From NCBI RefSeq assembly GCF_902489465.1, contig NZ_CABTZZ010000001.1, positions 40,637-104,636 of the forward strand: 64,000 bases of DNA. The letters are read 5' to 3'. The position numbers were made by a program, and so were the translations under genes. Shown here in pieces: positions 25,275 through 34,027 of this stretch. How positions within the stretch are numbered: the first letter of the stretch is position 1; every line of letters begins with the position of its first letter. This DNA is from an uncultured Varibaculum sp. (GTDB lineage: Bacteria > Actinomycetota > Actinomycetes > Actinomycetales > Actinomycetaceae). Under the pieces are notes generated by a model. That model was not told the origin of the DNA and did no database searches. It was given only the letters and a program-made list of their open reading frames with translations.

Positions 25275-27602
25275 ATGAGTTCTATCACTCCCGATGAGGG
25301 CGCCAGCGCGGTTCCGTCCTCGCGGGTGCGTGCTTCTTTGGCCTGGTTAACTGGGCGTTCAAAGAACATTGATCCCCATATTCAAGCCTTGGTGCGCGCT
25401 CTGCGTGCCAATCATCCTAAAGCCGATATTTCCTTGATTGAACGCGCCTATCAGACGGCCTCACGCTGCCATGAAGGACAGTTTCGTAAATCTGGGGAGC
25501 CTTATATTACCCATCCGGTAGCGGTGGCCACTATCTTGGCAGAAATTGGGATGACCAGCACCACTTTGGCGGCCGCGCTCCTGCATGACACAGTAGAGGA
25601 CACCGACTATACCCTGGAGCAACTGACTGCCGATTTTGGGGAAGAAATCGCCCTCCTGGTTGATGGGGTAACTAAACTCGATAAAGTTACCTATGGGCAG
25701 GCGGCGCAGTCCGAAACTGTGCGCAAAATGATTATCTCCATGTCCCGTGATATTCGGGTACTGGTGATAAAACTGGGTGACCGCCTCCACAATGCCCGCA
25801 CCTGGAAATATGTTTCTCCCAAGTCGGCGCAAAACAAGGCGCGGGAAACCCTAGAGATTTTTGCCCCTCTCGCGCACCGCCTGGGAATGAACACCATCAA
25901 ATGGGAGTTAGAAGATCTGGCTTTCAAAACTCTCTACCCCGACCTGTATGAAGAAATCGATAACCTGGTGCATGAACGCGCCCCGGAGCGAGAAAAGTAC
26001 CTGAGCGAAGTAATCGACAAGATCAAAGAAGACCTGCGGGTAAATAAGATTGCGGGACAAGTAACTGGCCGCCCGAAACATCACTATTCCATCTATCAAA
26101 AGATGATTGTGCGTGGCCGCGACTTTGACGATATTTATGATCTAGTTGGGGTGCGAGTACTGGTAGATACAGTGCGGGATTGCTATGCGGTTCTCGGGGA
26201 AATGCACGCCCGCTGGAACCCGATCCCAGGGCGTTTCAAAGACTATATTGCGATGCCCAAATTCAATCTTTATCAGTCGCTACACACTACGGTGGTAGGC
26301 CCTGGGGGCAAACCGGTAGAAATCCAGATTCGTACCTGGGAGATGCATCGCCGCGCAGAATACGGAATCGCGGCTCATTGGCGTTATAAAGAAAACCCCA
26401 ACGCTAAATCTGCCGGTGATACCAAAGGGGTATTGGCTGATAGCGGTGAAATGGGTTGGTTGCGTCAATTGGTGGATTGGCAAAAGGAAACCCAAGACCC
26501 GAGCGAATTCTTGGATTCGCTGCGCTATGAAATGTCCGGTTCCCGGGTGTATGTGTTCACCCCGGCCGGGGAAGTTAAAGAGCTACCCGCTGGGGCTACA
26601 CCGGTAGATTTTGCATACGCGGTACATACCGAGGTGGGCAATCGCACCGTGGGGGCGAAAGTTGGCGGAAAACTGGTGCCGCTAGATACCAAATTGGAAA
26701 ATGGGGATAGCGTTGAGGTGCTAACTTCCCGCTCTCCTAACTCTGGGCCTTCTCGGGATTGGTTAAAGTTTGTGGCCAGTCCGCGCGCACGCAATAAAAT
26801 TAAGGCCTGGTTCTCTAAAGAACGTCGTGAAGAGGCTATCGAAGCAGGTCAAGGTCTTATTTCCTCCTATATGCGCAAGCAAAATCTGCCGTTGCAGCGC
26901 CTGATGAGTCATGACACTATGACCGCCCTCGCCTCCGGCATGGGGTATTCCGATATTTCTGCCCTCTATGCGGCTGTCGGTAGCCACCATGTTTCGCCAG
27001 CACATGTGGTTGAAAAACTCATGGAAAATGCCGGGGGAGAAGACGGCGCGGAAGAAACCTTGTCGGAGGCCGTGCTTCCCGAACAAGTCGAGGCGCGCCC
27101 TAGCGGTGGTAACGAAGGAACCGGGATCCAAGTAGAAGGGATGAAACAGGGAGAAATCTGGACGAAGATTGCCCGCTGCTGTAACCCCCTGCCAGGCGAT
27201 AAAATCGTGGGGTTTGTTACCCGGGGTCACGGCGTTTCCGTCCATCGGGAGGAGTGTTCTAACGCACAAAACCTGATGGCTCATCCCGAGCGGGTGGTGC
27301 CAGTTTCTTGGGCAGAGCATCCGACTGCAAAGTTCCAGGTTGAAATTGAGATTCAGGCGCTTGATCGCGAGGGACTAATTAATGACGTTACCCAGGTATT
27401 GGCAGATTATCGCGCTAATATCTTGGCGGCTGCAATGAACACTTCTTCGGATCGCGTAGCTACTTCCCGTTACACCTTCGAAGTGGCAGATTCGCGTTAT
27501 CTGCACGCGATTTTGAATGATATCCAAAAGATCCCGGGGGTGTTTTTAGCAAAACGCACCACCGGTACTTTGCGGAAACAACCTGTCAGCCAAAGCCATT
27601 AG
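25275..27602 (+). CDS. rel: bifunctional (p)ppGpp synthetase/hydrolase Rel
   Basis: Rel makes and degrades the alarmone (p)ppGpp in response to amino-acid starvation. Order of domains over 775 residues: HD hydrolase with intact H66, H80 and H104-D105; synthetase starting near 260 (GRPKHHYSIYQKM); TGS near 420-480 (SRVYVFTPAGEVKELPAG); a helical/zinc-finger region with ARCCNPLPGD near 635; and ACT near 690-765. Both catalytic halves look complete, as in RelMtb. The start is ATG at 25275. The last 57 bases overlap the end of an opposing gene on the other strand. Confidence 0.97.
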   Translation: MSSITPDEGASAVPSSRVRASLAWLTGRSKNIDPHIQALVRALRANHPKADISLIERAYQTASRCHEGQFRKSGEPYITHPVAVATILAEIGMTSTTLAAALLHDTVEDTDYTLEQLTADFGEEIALLVDGVTKLDKVTYGQAAQSETVRKMIISMSRDIRVLVIKLGDRLHNARTWKYVSPKSAQNKARETLEIFAPLAHRLGMNTIKWELEDLAFKTLYPDLYEEIDNLVHERAPEREKYLSEVIDKIKEDLRVNKIAGQVTGRPKHHYSIYQKMIVRGRDFDDIYDLVGVRVLVDTVRDCYAVLGEMHARWNPIPGRFKDYIAMPKFNLYQSLHTTVVGPGGKPVEIQIRTWEMHRRAEYGIAAHWRYKENPNAKSAGDTKGVLADSGEMGWLRQLVDWQKETQDPSEFLDSLRYEMSGSRVYVFTPAGEVKELPAGATPVDFAYAVHTEVGNRTVGAKVGGKLVPLDTKLENGDSVEVLTSRSPNSGPSRDWLKFVASPRARNKIKAWFSKERREEAIEAGQGLISSYMRKQNLPLQRLMSHDTMTALASGMGYSDISALYAAVGSHHVSPAHVVEKLMENAGGEDGAEETLSEAVLPEQVEARPSGGNEGTGIQVEGMKQGEIWTKIARCCNPLPGDKIVGFVTRGHGVSVHREECSNAQNLMAHPERVVPVSWAEHPTAKFQVEIEIQALDREGLINDVTQVLADYRANILAAAMNTSSDRVATSRYTFEVADSRYLHAILNDIQKIPGVFLAKRTTGTLRKQPVSQSH

Positions 27603-28136
27603 AAGGGCGCGGTTCCAACAGTCCTTACCAGCCAGGTGGGGGTGTTGATCACAATAGTTCAGAGCAGCTAGCGGGCTAAGCAGATCGACTTTCCCTATAC
27701 GCACAAAATCATTAGTTGAGCCCAGGCTGGACCAAGCTGGTTGGCTCTTTAAGTCGCCGCCTCCTCTAAGGCACCCGATTGCGTAAATTCCCTGTTGCTT
27801 TAGGCGCAGCTGTGAGGGCGTATCTAGTTGGATCCAGTAGCGACAATCGGCTGCGCGCCGGGGACGGCGAAAACTCGCGATATAAATCGTCTGTAGGGGA
27901 AGGGAGTTTCCTGCCCAAACCCAGGCGGCGGAGTGAGCCGACAGGAAACAGCCCTTAGGAACCAGGGGAGCCAAAAATAGGGCACGCCCATAGATGGAGG
28001 CTAAAGTAACCGGCTCGGCCAGTAAATCAACCGCTCCGCAATGGCTATGAATAAACCGACTGCCGCGCAGTAGTGAGGATCGCGCTGCCCCTTGCAGCGA
28101 CTGGTTTCCCAAGGCATCAATCAGGATTGCTTCCAT
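27546..28136 (-). CDS. hypothetical protein, possibly AbiEi-like
   Basis: This open frame of 196 residues fills the gap between rel and the metallo-hydrolase gene. The segment FLSAHSAAWVWAGNSLPL (near residues 83-100), followed by an IYIASFRRPRR stretch, resembles the '(S/T)H-x-(S/T)AA-x-LWG' feature of actinobacterial proteins annotated as AbiEi-type antitoxin or DUF559 relatives. The resemblance is weak, and no endonuclease or nucleotidyltransferase partner is adjacent. Its 3' end runs 57 bases antisense into rel. No clear ribosome binding site precedes the ATG at 28136. It could also be a decayed gene. Confidence 0.5.
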   Translation of the reverse strand: MEAILIDALGNQSLQGAARSSLLRGSRFIHSHCGAVDLLAEPVTLASIYGRALFLAPLVPKGCFLSAHSAAWVWAGNSLPLQTIYIASFRRPRRAADCRYWIQLDTPSQLRLKQQGIYAIGCLRGGGDLKSQPAWSSLGSTNDFVRIGKVDLLSPLAALNYCDQHPHLAGKDCWNRALLMALADRLFPQSTGGAFC

Positions 28137-28225
28137 GGATTTAGCCTGGCTCCGCGAGCAACCTGAAACAAAGCTACCAGCGCCTGGTAAGGAAACCGTA
28201 AACCTATTGCGGCTGTGGAAAACCG

Positions 28226-28981
28226 TTATCCCTGGTATCTAGCTTGCGCCAGGAAAGGGTTGTGGGCTTTTTCCAACCCAAATACCGTTGCCGGTCCGTG
28301 TCCGGGAAGTAGCAGGGTATCCGGATGAATCACATTTTGTAGGGTGCGCAAAGTATGCAGCATCTGCTGGGAATCACCGCCGGGCAGATCAGTGCGACCT
28401 ACTGATCCGGCAAAGATTACGTCTCCTGATAAAGCCAACTGGCGAGGAGCCGGTTTTTCCTCTCCGGATTCGTCTAGCCACTGATCGTAAATAGCGTGCA
28501 TTTCCTGCTTTGCATTGCCAGACAGGGTCTCGGCTTCGAAAAGGAATAGTGTGGATCCTTCCGTATGTCCGGGAGCGGGAACCGCTCGCATAAAAATTCC
28601 CGGCGCAAGTTCTGCCCCTTCGCTGGTAGCGACCCCTGGCAATACCTGCAAGTTTTCAGGTTCTTTCCAAGGGGAGAGGGATAGTTCGTGCTCGGTACGT
28701 TCGCGAGGATCCAGCTTTTCGGGGTGGAAACGATACTCATCGGGAGCCGGTATATAGACCGGAGCCTTGCCCGCAATAGCGTGGGCATCCCAAATATGGT
28801 CGGCGTGTCCATGAGTGCACAGCACCGCTGCCACGGTTACCTCTAGGCGCTGCAGCGTAACTTGCAGCTGATCCAAGGCGCCGGATCCGGGGTCTACCAC
28901 CAGGGCTTCCCGGCTGCCGGGAGCTAAGAGTAAATAGGGGTTTTCGCCATAGTAGGATGCATAAAACTTTTCGATCCGCAT
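28226..28981 (-). CDS. metallo-beta-lactamase fold hydrolase (glyoxalase II-like)
   Basis: The metal site H57-x-H59-x-D61-H62 (CTHGHADH), the second-site GHTEGS, DVIFAGSVGRTDLPGGD and PGHGPAT place this 251-residue protein in the glyoxalase II-like branch. Such enzymes hydrolyse thioesters; in actinobacteria the substrate is usually not established. A homologue lies near rel in M. tuberculosis (Rv2581c), so the context is conserved. The start is the ATG at 28981, with AAGGATGTG-type sequence only downstream; no strong ribosome binding site was seen. Confidence 0.9.
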   Translation of the reverse strand: MRIEKFYASYYGENPYLLLAPGSREALVVDPGSGALDQLQVTLQRLEVTVAAVLCTHGHADHIWDAHAIAGKAPVYIPAPDEYRFHPEKLDPRERTEHELSLSPWKEPENLQVLPGVATSEGAELAPGIFMRAVPAPGHTEGSTLFLFEAETLSGNAKQEMHAIYDQWLDESGEEKPAPRQLALSGDVIFAGSVGRTDLPGGDSQQMLHTLRTLQNVIHPDTLLLPGHGPATVFGLEKAHNPFLAQARYQG

Positions 28982-29112
28982 AGGTTTATCTTAAAGGATG
29001 TGCGTCCTTGGTGGTTTAGTTGCTCTAGGGCATAATATGGTTAAGGAGCAATAAGCTCCGCGCGCAGGCGGCTAATCCTAGCCGTTAAAATAACTGATTT
29101 AAGGAAAAATTA

Positions 29113-30453
29113 GTGACTGAACAGCCCGATAACGCTCCGAAGCCCAAACCCGTACCCACCCCGGGGAAGATTCGCTTAGCGAAGGATAACCAGCCGGTAA
29201 AGCCGGTAAGAACCCCTGATTTTTCTGCAGCCTTGCCTTTTGGGCGCGTTGATGACGAAGGACGTGTCTGGGTCAAAGATGGTGAAGCAGAACGCCAGAT
29301 AGGACAGTTCCCGGCAGAGGTTCCCGACAATCCCCTTAATATCTATGTGCGGCGCTACCTGGATATAGCTGCCCAAGTGTCACTGTTTGCCGAACGGCTC
29401 CCCAGGCTAGCTGAACGCGAGATAGACCAGACCATGAAGTCACTACGCGAACAGGTTAGTGAGCCGGCTGCAGTGGGTGATCTCCCGGCACTGCGGGAAA
29501 AAGTTGCGCAGCTGCAGGAAAAAGCTGATAAGCGTAAGGAAGAGGCCGCCGCGCAGCGGGCTGAGGCGAAAGAAGAAGCCCGTAAAAACCGCGAAAAAGT
29601 AGTAACACGAGCCGAGGAAATTGCTGCGCAAGATTCTGCTCGCACCCAGTGGAAAAATTCCGGAAAAGAGCTCCGCGACCTGTTGGACGAGTGGAAACGC
29701 TTGCAGCATGCCGGTCCGCGAATTGATCGGGGCGTAGAAGATGAACTCTGGAAACGCTTTGCTAGTGCTCGATCCACGTTTGATAAGAAGCGCCGTGCCT
29801 TCTTCACCGAATTAGATGCCACCCAGGCGCAGGCCAAGGCCGCGAAAGAAAAATTAATCGCAGAGGCCGAAGCGCTCTCGGATTCTACTAACTGGGGTGA
29901 AACAGCTCGCGCCTACCGGGATTTGATGCAGCGTTGGAAGAGCGCGGGACGAGCTTCCCGCCGAGATGATGATGCCCTCTGGCAACGGTTCCACCGGGCG
30001 CAGCAAAAGTTCTTTGACGCTCGTAATGCCCAAAGCGAAGCCGTCAATGCTCTGGAAGGGGAGAACCTGGCGAAGAAAGAAGCTCTACTGGTAAAGGCGG
30101 AAGCCCTCAAAGAGCTCACCGACGTAGAAGAGATCAAGTCTCGCCTGCGACCTTTACAAGAGCAATGGGACGAGATCGGCCATGTTCCGCGCGCCGATAT
30201 TGATCGTGTGGAACGGAGAATGCGAGCAGTAGAGGATCACCTGCGCGACTTGGAAGAGGAAATCTGGCGTAAATCCAACCCGGAAACCAAGGCGCGCGCC
30301 GCAGGCATGGCCGGACAGCTTAAAGATCTTATCGACCAGATTAAGGCGGAGATTGCCCAGGCAGAAGCTGACGGGGATACCAAGAAAGCGGCAGAGCTAC
30401 AAGAATCCCTTAAAGCTCGGGAGGCTTGGCTAAAGCAAGTGGAGTCCTTTTAG
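29113..30453 (+). CDS. DUF349 domain-containing coiled-coil protein
   Basis: Several DUF349 units are visible, each with W-K-x-x-G and LWxRFxxA-type signatures (for example DELWKRFASARSTFDKKR, DALWQRFHRAQQKFFDAR). A long, charged coiled coil precedes them at about residues 95-165 (KADKRKEEAAAQRAEAKEEA type). It ends in a second helical stretch. The function of actinobacterial DUF349 proteins is not established to my knowledge. The start is GTG at 29113 after TTAAGGAAAAATTA; the length is 446. It is divergent from the metallo-hydrolase and close to the UGPase gene (28 bases), so may be co-transcribed with it. Confidence 0.88.
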   Translation: MTEQPDNAPKPKPVPTPGKIRLAKDNQPVKPVRTPDFSAALPFGRVDDEGRVWVKDGEAERQIGQFPAEVPDNPLNIYVRRYLDIAAQVSLFAERLPRLAEREIDQTMKSLREQVSEPAAVGDLPALREKVAQLQEKADKRKEEAAAQRAEAKEEARKNREKVVTRAEEIAAQDSARTQWKNSGKELRDLLDEWKRLQHAGPRIDRGVEDELWKRFASARSTFDKKRRAFFTELDATQAQAKAAKEKLIAEAEALSDSTNWGETARAYRDLMQRWKSAGRASRRDDDALWQRFHRAQQKFFDARNAQSEAVNALEGENLAKKEALLVKAEALKELTDVEEIKSRLRPLQEQWDEIGHVPRADIDRVERRMRAVEDHLRDLEEEIWRKSNPETKARAAGMAGQLKDLIDQIKAEIAQAEADGDTKKAAELQESLKAREAWLKQVESF

Positions 30454-30481
30454 AGGCAAAACGAAAACAAAGAGGTTTTAG

Positions 30482-31861
30482 ATGAGCAAGGCAGGATTAT
30501 CTCAGGCGAAACAAAAAATGGAGAAAGCCGGGGTTAGCCCCGCCGCAATCTCAGTTTTTTCTCACTACTACCAGGTGTTAGAAGGTGAACACACTGGTTT
30601 TATTCCCGAGGAAACAATTTCCCCGCTGACCAGTGTTGATCGTCTGGAAGATAATCAGGTCACCCCGCAGCAGGCACAGGATGCGCTTGCTAAAACCGTG
30701 ATGATTAAACTCAATGGGGGATTGGGGACCTCCATGGGGATGGATAAAGCTAAGTCTTTGTTACCGGTGCGTGAGGGGCTCACTTTTCTAGATATCATCT
30801 GTCAACAGGTGCTGGCTGCCCGTAAAGACTACGGGGTAAGCCTGCCCCTGATTTTTATGAATTCTTTCCGTACTCAAGCGGATACTTTGGCAGCCTTGAC
30901 GCGCTACCCGGACATTGAAGTTGCTGGTTTGCCACTGGACTTCTTGCAAAATCAAGAACCGAAACTGCGAGCCGATGATTTGACCCCGGTTTCTTGGGAA
31001 AAAGATCCCTCTTTAGAGTGGTGTCCACCTGGTCACGGTGATATCTACACCGCCCTGTATGGTTCTGGATTGTTAGATAAACTCATTGATGCGGGTTATC
31101 GCTATGCGATGACTTCTAACTCCGACAATTTGGGGGCTACCCCGAATGCGGAAATCGCTGGCTGGTTCGCGGCGAGTGGTGCCCCTTATGCAGCAGAGCT
31201 TTGCGTGCGTACTATTAATGATCGCAAAGGAGGGCATTTAGCGATCCGTAAGGCAGATGGGCAATTGATTTTACGGGATACCGCCCAGACTCCGCCCGAG
31301 CAGATGGATTACTTTACCGATGAGCATCGCCATCCGTTCTTCCATACTAATAATCTATGGTTTGACCTGGTGAAACTACGGGATGCCTTGGTAGAAAGAA
31401 ATGCGGTATTGGGGCTGCCCCTGATCGCCAACCACAAGACGGTTGATCCTTCCGATCCGGAGAGCCCAGCGGTTATCCAAATGGAAACTGCGATGGGGGC
31501 AGCAATTGCTTCCTTTAAGGGAGCGACTGCCATTTTGGTACCTCGCAGCCGCTTCCTCCCGGTTAAAACCACTAATGAATTAACTTTGTTACGTTCGGAT
31601 ATTTACGATCTTGGCGAGGACTATCACCTGCACAAAGTTAATGAACAAGAAGTAGCAGTGGATTTGGATTCCCATTACTTTAAGAAGATCTCTGATTTTG
31701 AGGCGCGCTTCCCGGAGGGCGTGCCCTCCCTGCGGCAGGCTACCGGTTTCAAAGTTACCGGGCCGTTTAGCTTTGGCAGGGACGTAAAAGTCAAGGGACA
31801 GGTTAGTTTGGAAACCGCGGAAGAACAACAGGTAGATTCGGGCAGCTGCCTGGCTGGATAA
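30482..31861 (+). CDS. UTP-glucose-1-phosphate uridylyltransferase, eukaryotic type
   Basis: This enzyme makes UDP-glucose from glucose 1-phosphate and UTP. The sequence LNGGLGTSMGMDKAKSLL carries the GGxGTxxGxxxPK-like nucleotide-binding loop of the UGP1/UGP2 (type A) family rather than of the bacterial GalU family. DNLGATPNAEIAGWF and the later FKVTGPFSFGRDVKVKG fit too. At 459 residues it matches that family (470-500). UDP-glucose feeds cell-wall polysaccharides and trehalose in actinobacteria. The ATG at 30482 follows AAGAGGTTTTAG. Confidence 0.9.
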   Translation: MSKAGLSQAKQKMEKAGVSPAAISVFSHYYQVLEGEHTGFIPEETISPLTSVDRLEDNQVTPQQAQDALAKTVMIKLNGGLGTSMGMDKAKSLLPVREGLTFLDIICQQVLAARKDYGVSLPLIFMNSFRTQADTLAALTRYPDIEVAGLPLDFLQNQEPKLRADDLTPVSWEKDPSLEWCPPGHGDIYTALYGSGLLDKLIDAGYRYAMTSNSDNLGATPNAEIAGWFAASGAPYAAELCVRTINDRKGGHLAIRKADGQLILRDTAQTPPEQMDYFTDEHRHPFFHTNNLWFDLVKLRDALVERNAVLGLPLIANHKTVDPSDPESPAVIQMETAMGAAIASFKGATAILVPRSRFLPVKTTNELTLLRSDIYDLGEDYHLHKVNEQEVAVDLDSHYFKKISDFEARFPEGVPSLRQATGFKVTGPFSFGRDVKVKGQVSLETAEEQQVDSGSCLAG

Positions 31862-31984
31862 GCCTAAAGTCTCCAGGTATAGTCCAGCACTTTAGGATCG
31901 GCGAGCCCAAACCTGCTGCGCCCTCAAGAGTGCCGAGCCGGTAGCGCGGCTTAACCAGGACTATGCTTTTAAAACCGGCAGGGT

Positions 31985-33862
31985 CTAACCTCGACGATTC
32001 CGCTTAAAATCACGTTTTTTCCCGTGCTTTTTACCGCTATGTTTACCCGGACCTTCGTCCTCGCGCATCCGGAGGGTGCGCCCTGACACCCGGGCTTTGG
32101 CAATCTTACGGATAGTTTCCGGGGAAAGCGGACGAGCCATCTCTACTAGCGAGAAACTCTGCAAAATATCGATATGCCCCACTTCACCGCCTTTTAGGCC
32201 ACCTTCTCCGGTGATTGCCCCCACAATAGCTCCGGGTTTTACTCGATCCCGGCGTCCTACCTCTACTCGATAGCGTCGAGAAGAACTGGAGGAGAAGTGG
32301 CGGCGGGCGGCTCCCTTTCCTCCTCCGCTCTTGCCTGCTTCTTTTTCGCGGCCTTCTTCGAACCTGGCGGAGATAAAGCGCCCTAATTCGTCTACCTTTT
32401 CTTCCCGGCGAACCCGGAATTCCAGTTTGCGTTTCTTTGGTCCAAAATCCCCGCTCGCTAAGGCCAACAAGGCGGCGGCGGCGTCCCCAATATCCATTCC
32501 TTTTGCTACCACCAGGTCTTGGATAGCGTCATAGTAGACTTCCATTTCGCCTTTTTCGAGGCGCCGGTCAATCTGTTCGGTCATCCGATTCGCTCGTGCC
32601 TGCGCTACTTGGTCGGGAGACGGAATAAATACTTCGGTCATTTCTTCACCGGTAAGTTTTTCAATTACGCGTTTGCGAGGGCGCTCCCGCGGAGTAAAGA
32701 AGGTAAGGGAAGTTCCGTCGCGTCCAGCTCTTCCGGTGCGGCCAATGCGATGCACATAGGCTTCGGGTTCGCGCGGTACGTCATAGTTGACTACTAATCC
32801 GATGCGATCGACATCCAGACCGCGAGCAGCTACATCAGTGGCCACTAAGACATCTAAGGTGCCTTCTCTCAGGCGCGATACAATCCGTTCACGCTCTGCT
32901 TGGGCTACATCTCCACTGATAGCGGCCGCTAAGAATCCGGCGTTTTGAAGTTCGGTTCCCACCTGTTCGGCGTCGATCCGGGTACGCACAAACACAATGG
33001 AAGCCTCGGCTTCACTGAGTGCTAGTACGCGGCATAAAGCCTCAGATTTGAATTTGAAAGGCACTACCGCATAGGTCTGATTTACCGTTTCAACGGTGGA
33101 CGATTGCGGCGCGATCGAAATCTCTACAGGATCGGACAGGTGACGCTCTGCGATCCGTTTGATTGCGGGAGGCATAGTGGCAGAAAAGAGGGCGCGAATG
33201 GCATCCCGGTTAGCGCCACTAGCAATTTGGTCCACGTCCTCGGAAAATCCCATGCGCAGCATCTCGTCTGCTTCATCTAGGACGAAGAATTTGAGCGCCG
33301 ATAAATCTAGTTCCCCGCGTTCCATTAAATCTATAATCCGCCCCGGAGTGCCAACCACGATTTGTGCCCCGTCACGCAAAGCGGAAATCTGCGGGCCATA
33401 GGAGGCGCCCCCATAAACCGGCACTATTTTCAGTTTTAACTCGCGCGCAAAGTCGGTGAGCGCATTAGCGGACTGGGCGGCAAGCTCCCTGGTAGGAGCC
33501 AGAATTAAGGCCTGTACCTGCGGGGTTTTATTGCAGGCGGTCAAAATCGGCAGTCCAAAGGCGGCAGTTTTCCCGGTTCCAGTTTGCGCAATCCCGACTA
33601 CGTCCCGCCCAGACATCAAGGGCGGGATGCCTTGCCGCTGGATCGGGGTGGGCTCGGTAAATCCCATATTTGCTAAGGTGTCTAAAATAATCTCCGGCAA
33701 CCCTAAGTCGGAAAAGAAAGAGGCGTCTTTGGAAGGCGCCTGTTCATCGACGGGATCTACCTGGGTACTTATGGAGCTGGGCTCTAGGCTAAGTCCTGCA
33801 GTTTCCAGATCGGTTTGGGATTCAAAAGAGGGCGCACTCGCCCCCGCGGCTATTTCGCTCAT
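31985..33862 (-). CDS. deaD: DEAD-box RNA helicase (DeaD/CsdA type)
   Basis: A 625-residue ATP-dependent RNA helicase. Q motif (PTPIQRQGIP), Walker A AQTGTGKT near 92-99, DEAD near 195, SAT, and HRIGRTGRAGRDG are all present. The C-terminal region has the DbpA/CsdA RNA-binding fold (DRVKPGAIVGAITGEGGLKG near 540), then a basic tail with GKHSGKKHGKKR. Such helicases help ribosome assembly and mRNA turnover, often in the cold. I chose ATG at 33862 (MSEIAAGAS); the frame continues 60 residues further up, but that would run into aspS, which is divergent. Confidence 0.93.
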   Translation of the reverse strand: MSEIAAGASAPSFESQTDLETAGLSLEPSSISTQVDPVDEQAPSKDASFFSDLGLPEIILDTLANMGFTEPTPIQRQGIPPLMSGRDVVGIAQTGTGKTAAFGLPILTACNKTPQVQALILAPTRELAAQSANALTDFARELKLKIVPVYGGASYGPQISALRDGAQIVVGTPGRIIDLMERGELDLSALKFFVLDEADEMLRMGFSEDVDQIASGANRDAIRALFSATMPPAIKRIAERHLSDPVEISIAPQSSTVETVNQTYAVVPFKFKSEALCRVLALSEAEASIVFVRTRIDAEQVGTELQNAGFLAAAISGDVAQAERERIVSRLREGTLDVLVATDVAARGLDVDRIGLVVNYDVPREPEAYVHRIGRTGRAGRDGTSLTFFTPRERPRKRVIEKLTGEEMTEVFIPSPDQVAQARANRMTEQIDRRLEKGEMEVYYDAIQDLVVAKGMDIGDAAAALLALASGDFGPKKRKLEFRVRREEKVDELGRFISARFEEGREKEAGKSGGGKGAARRHFSSSSSRRYRVEVGRRDRVKPGAIVGAITGEGGLKGGEVGHIDILQSFSLVEMARPLSPETIRKIAKARVSGRTLRMREDEGPGKHSGKKHGKKRDFKRNRRG

Positions 33863-34027
33863 TTTTATGCCTGTCTGCTTAAATGTTATTCGCTTTAACG
33901 TTACCGGAGGTAGCAGGCAAGTGGATAAATCCCAGCCAGTGAAACGCGACACCAACCCCGGCGGGAAATCCCTCCCACTCGCCCGGGAGGCTAAACTATT
34001 AACAGTTAGATGAGGAAAGGAATAGCA

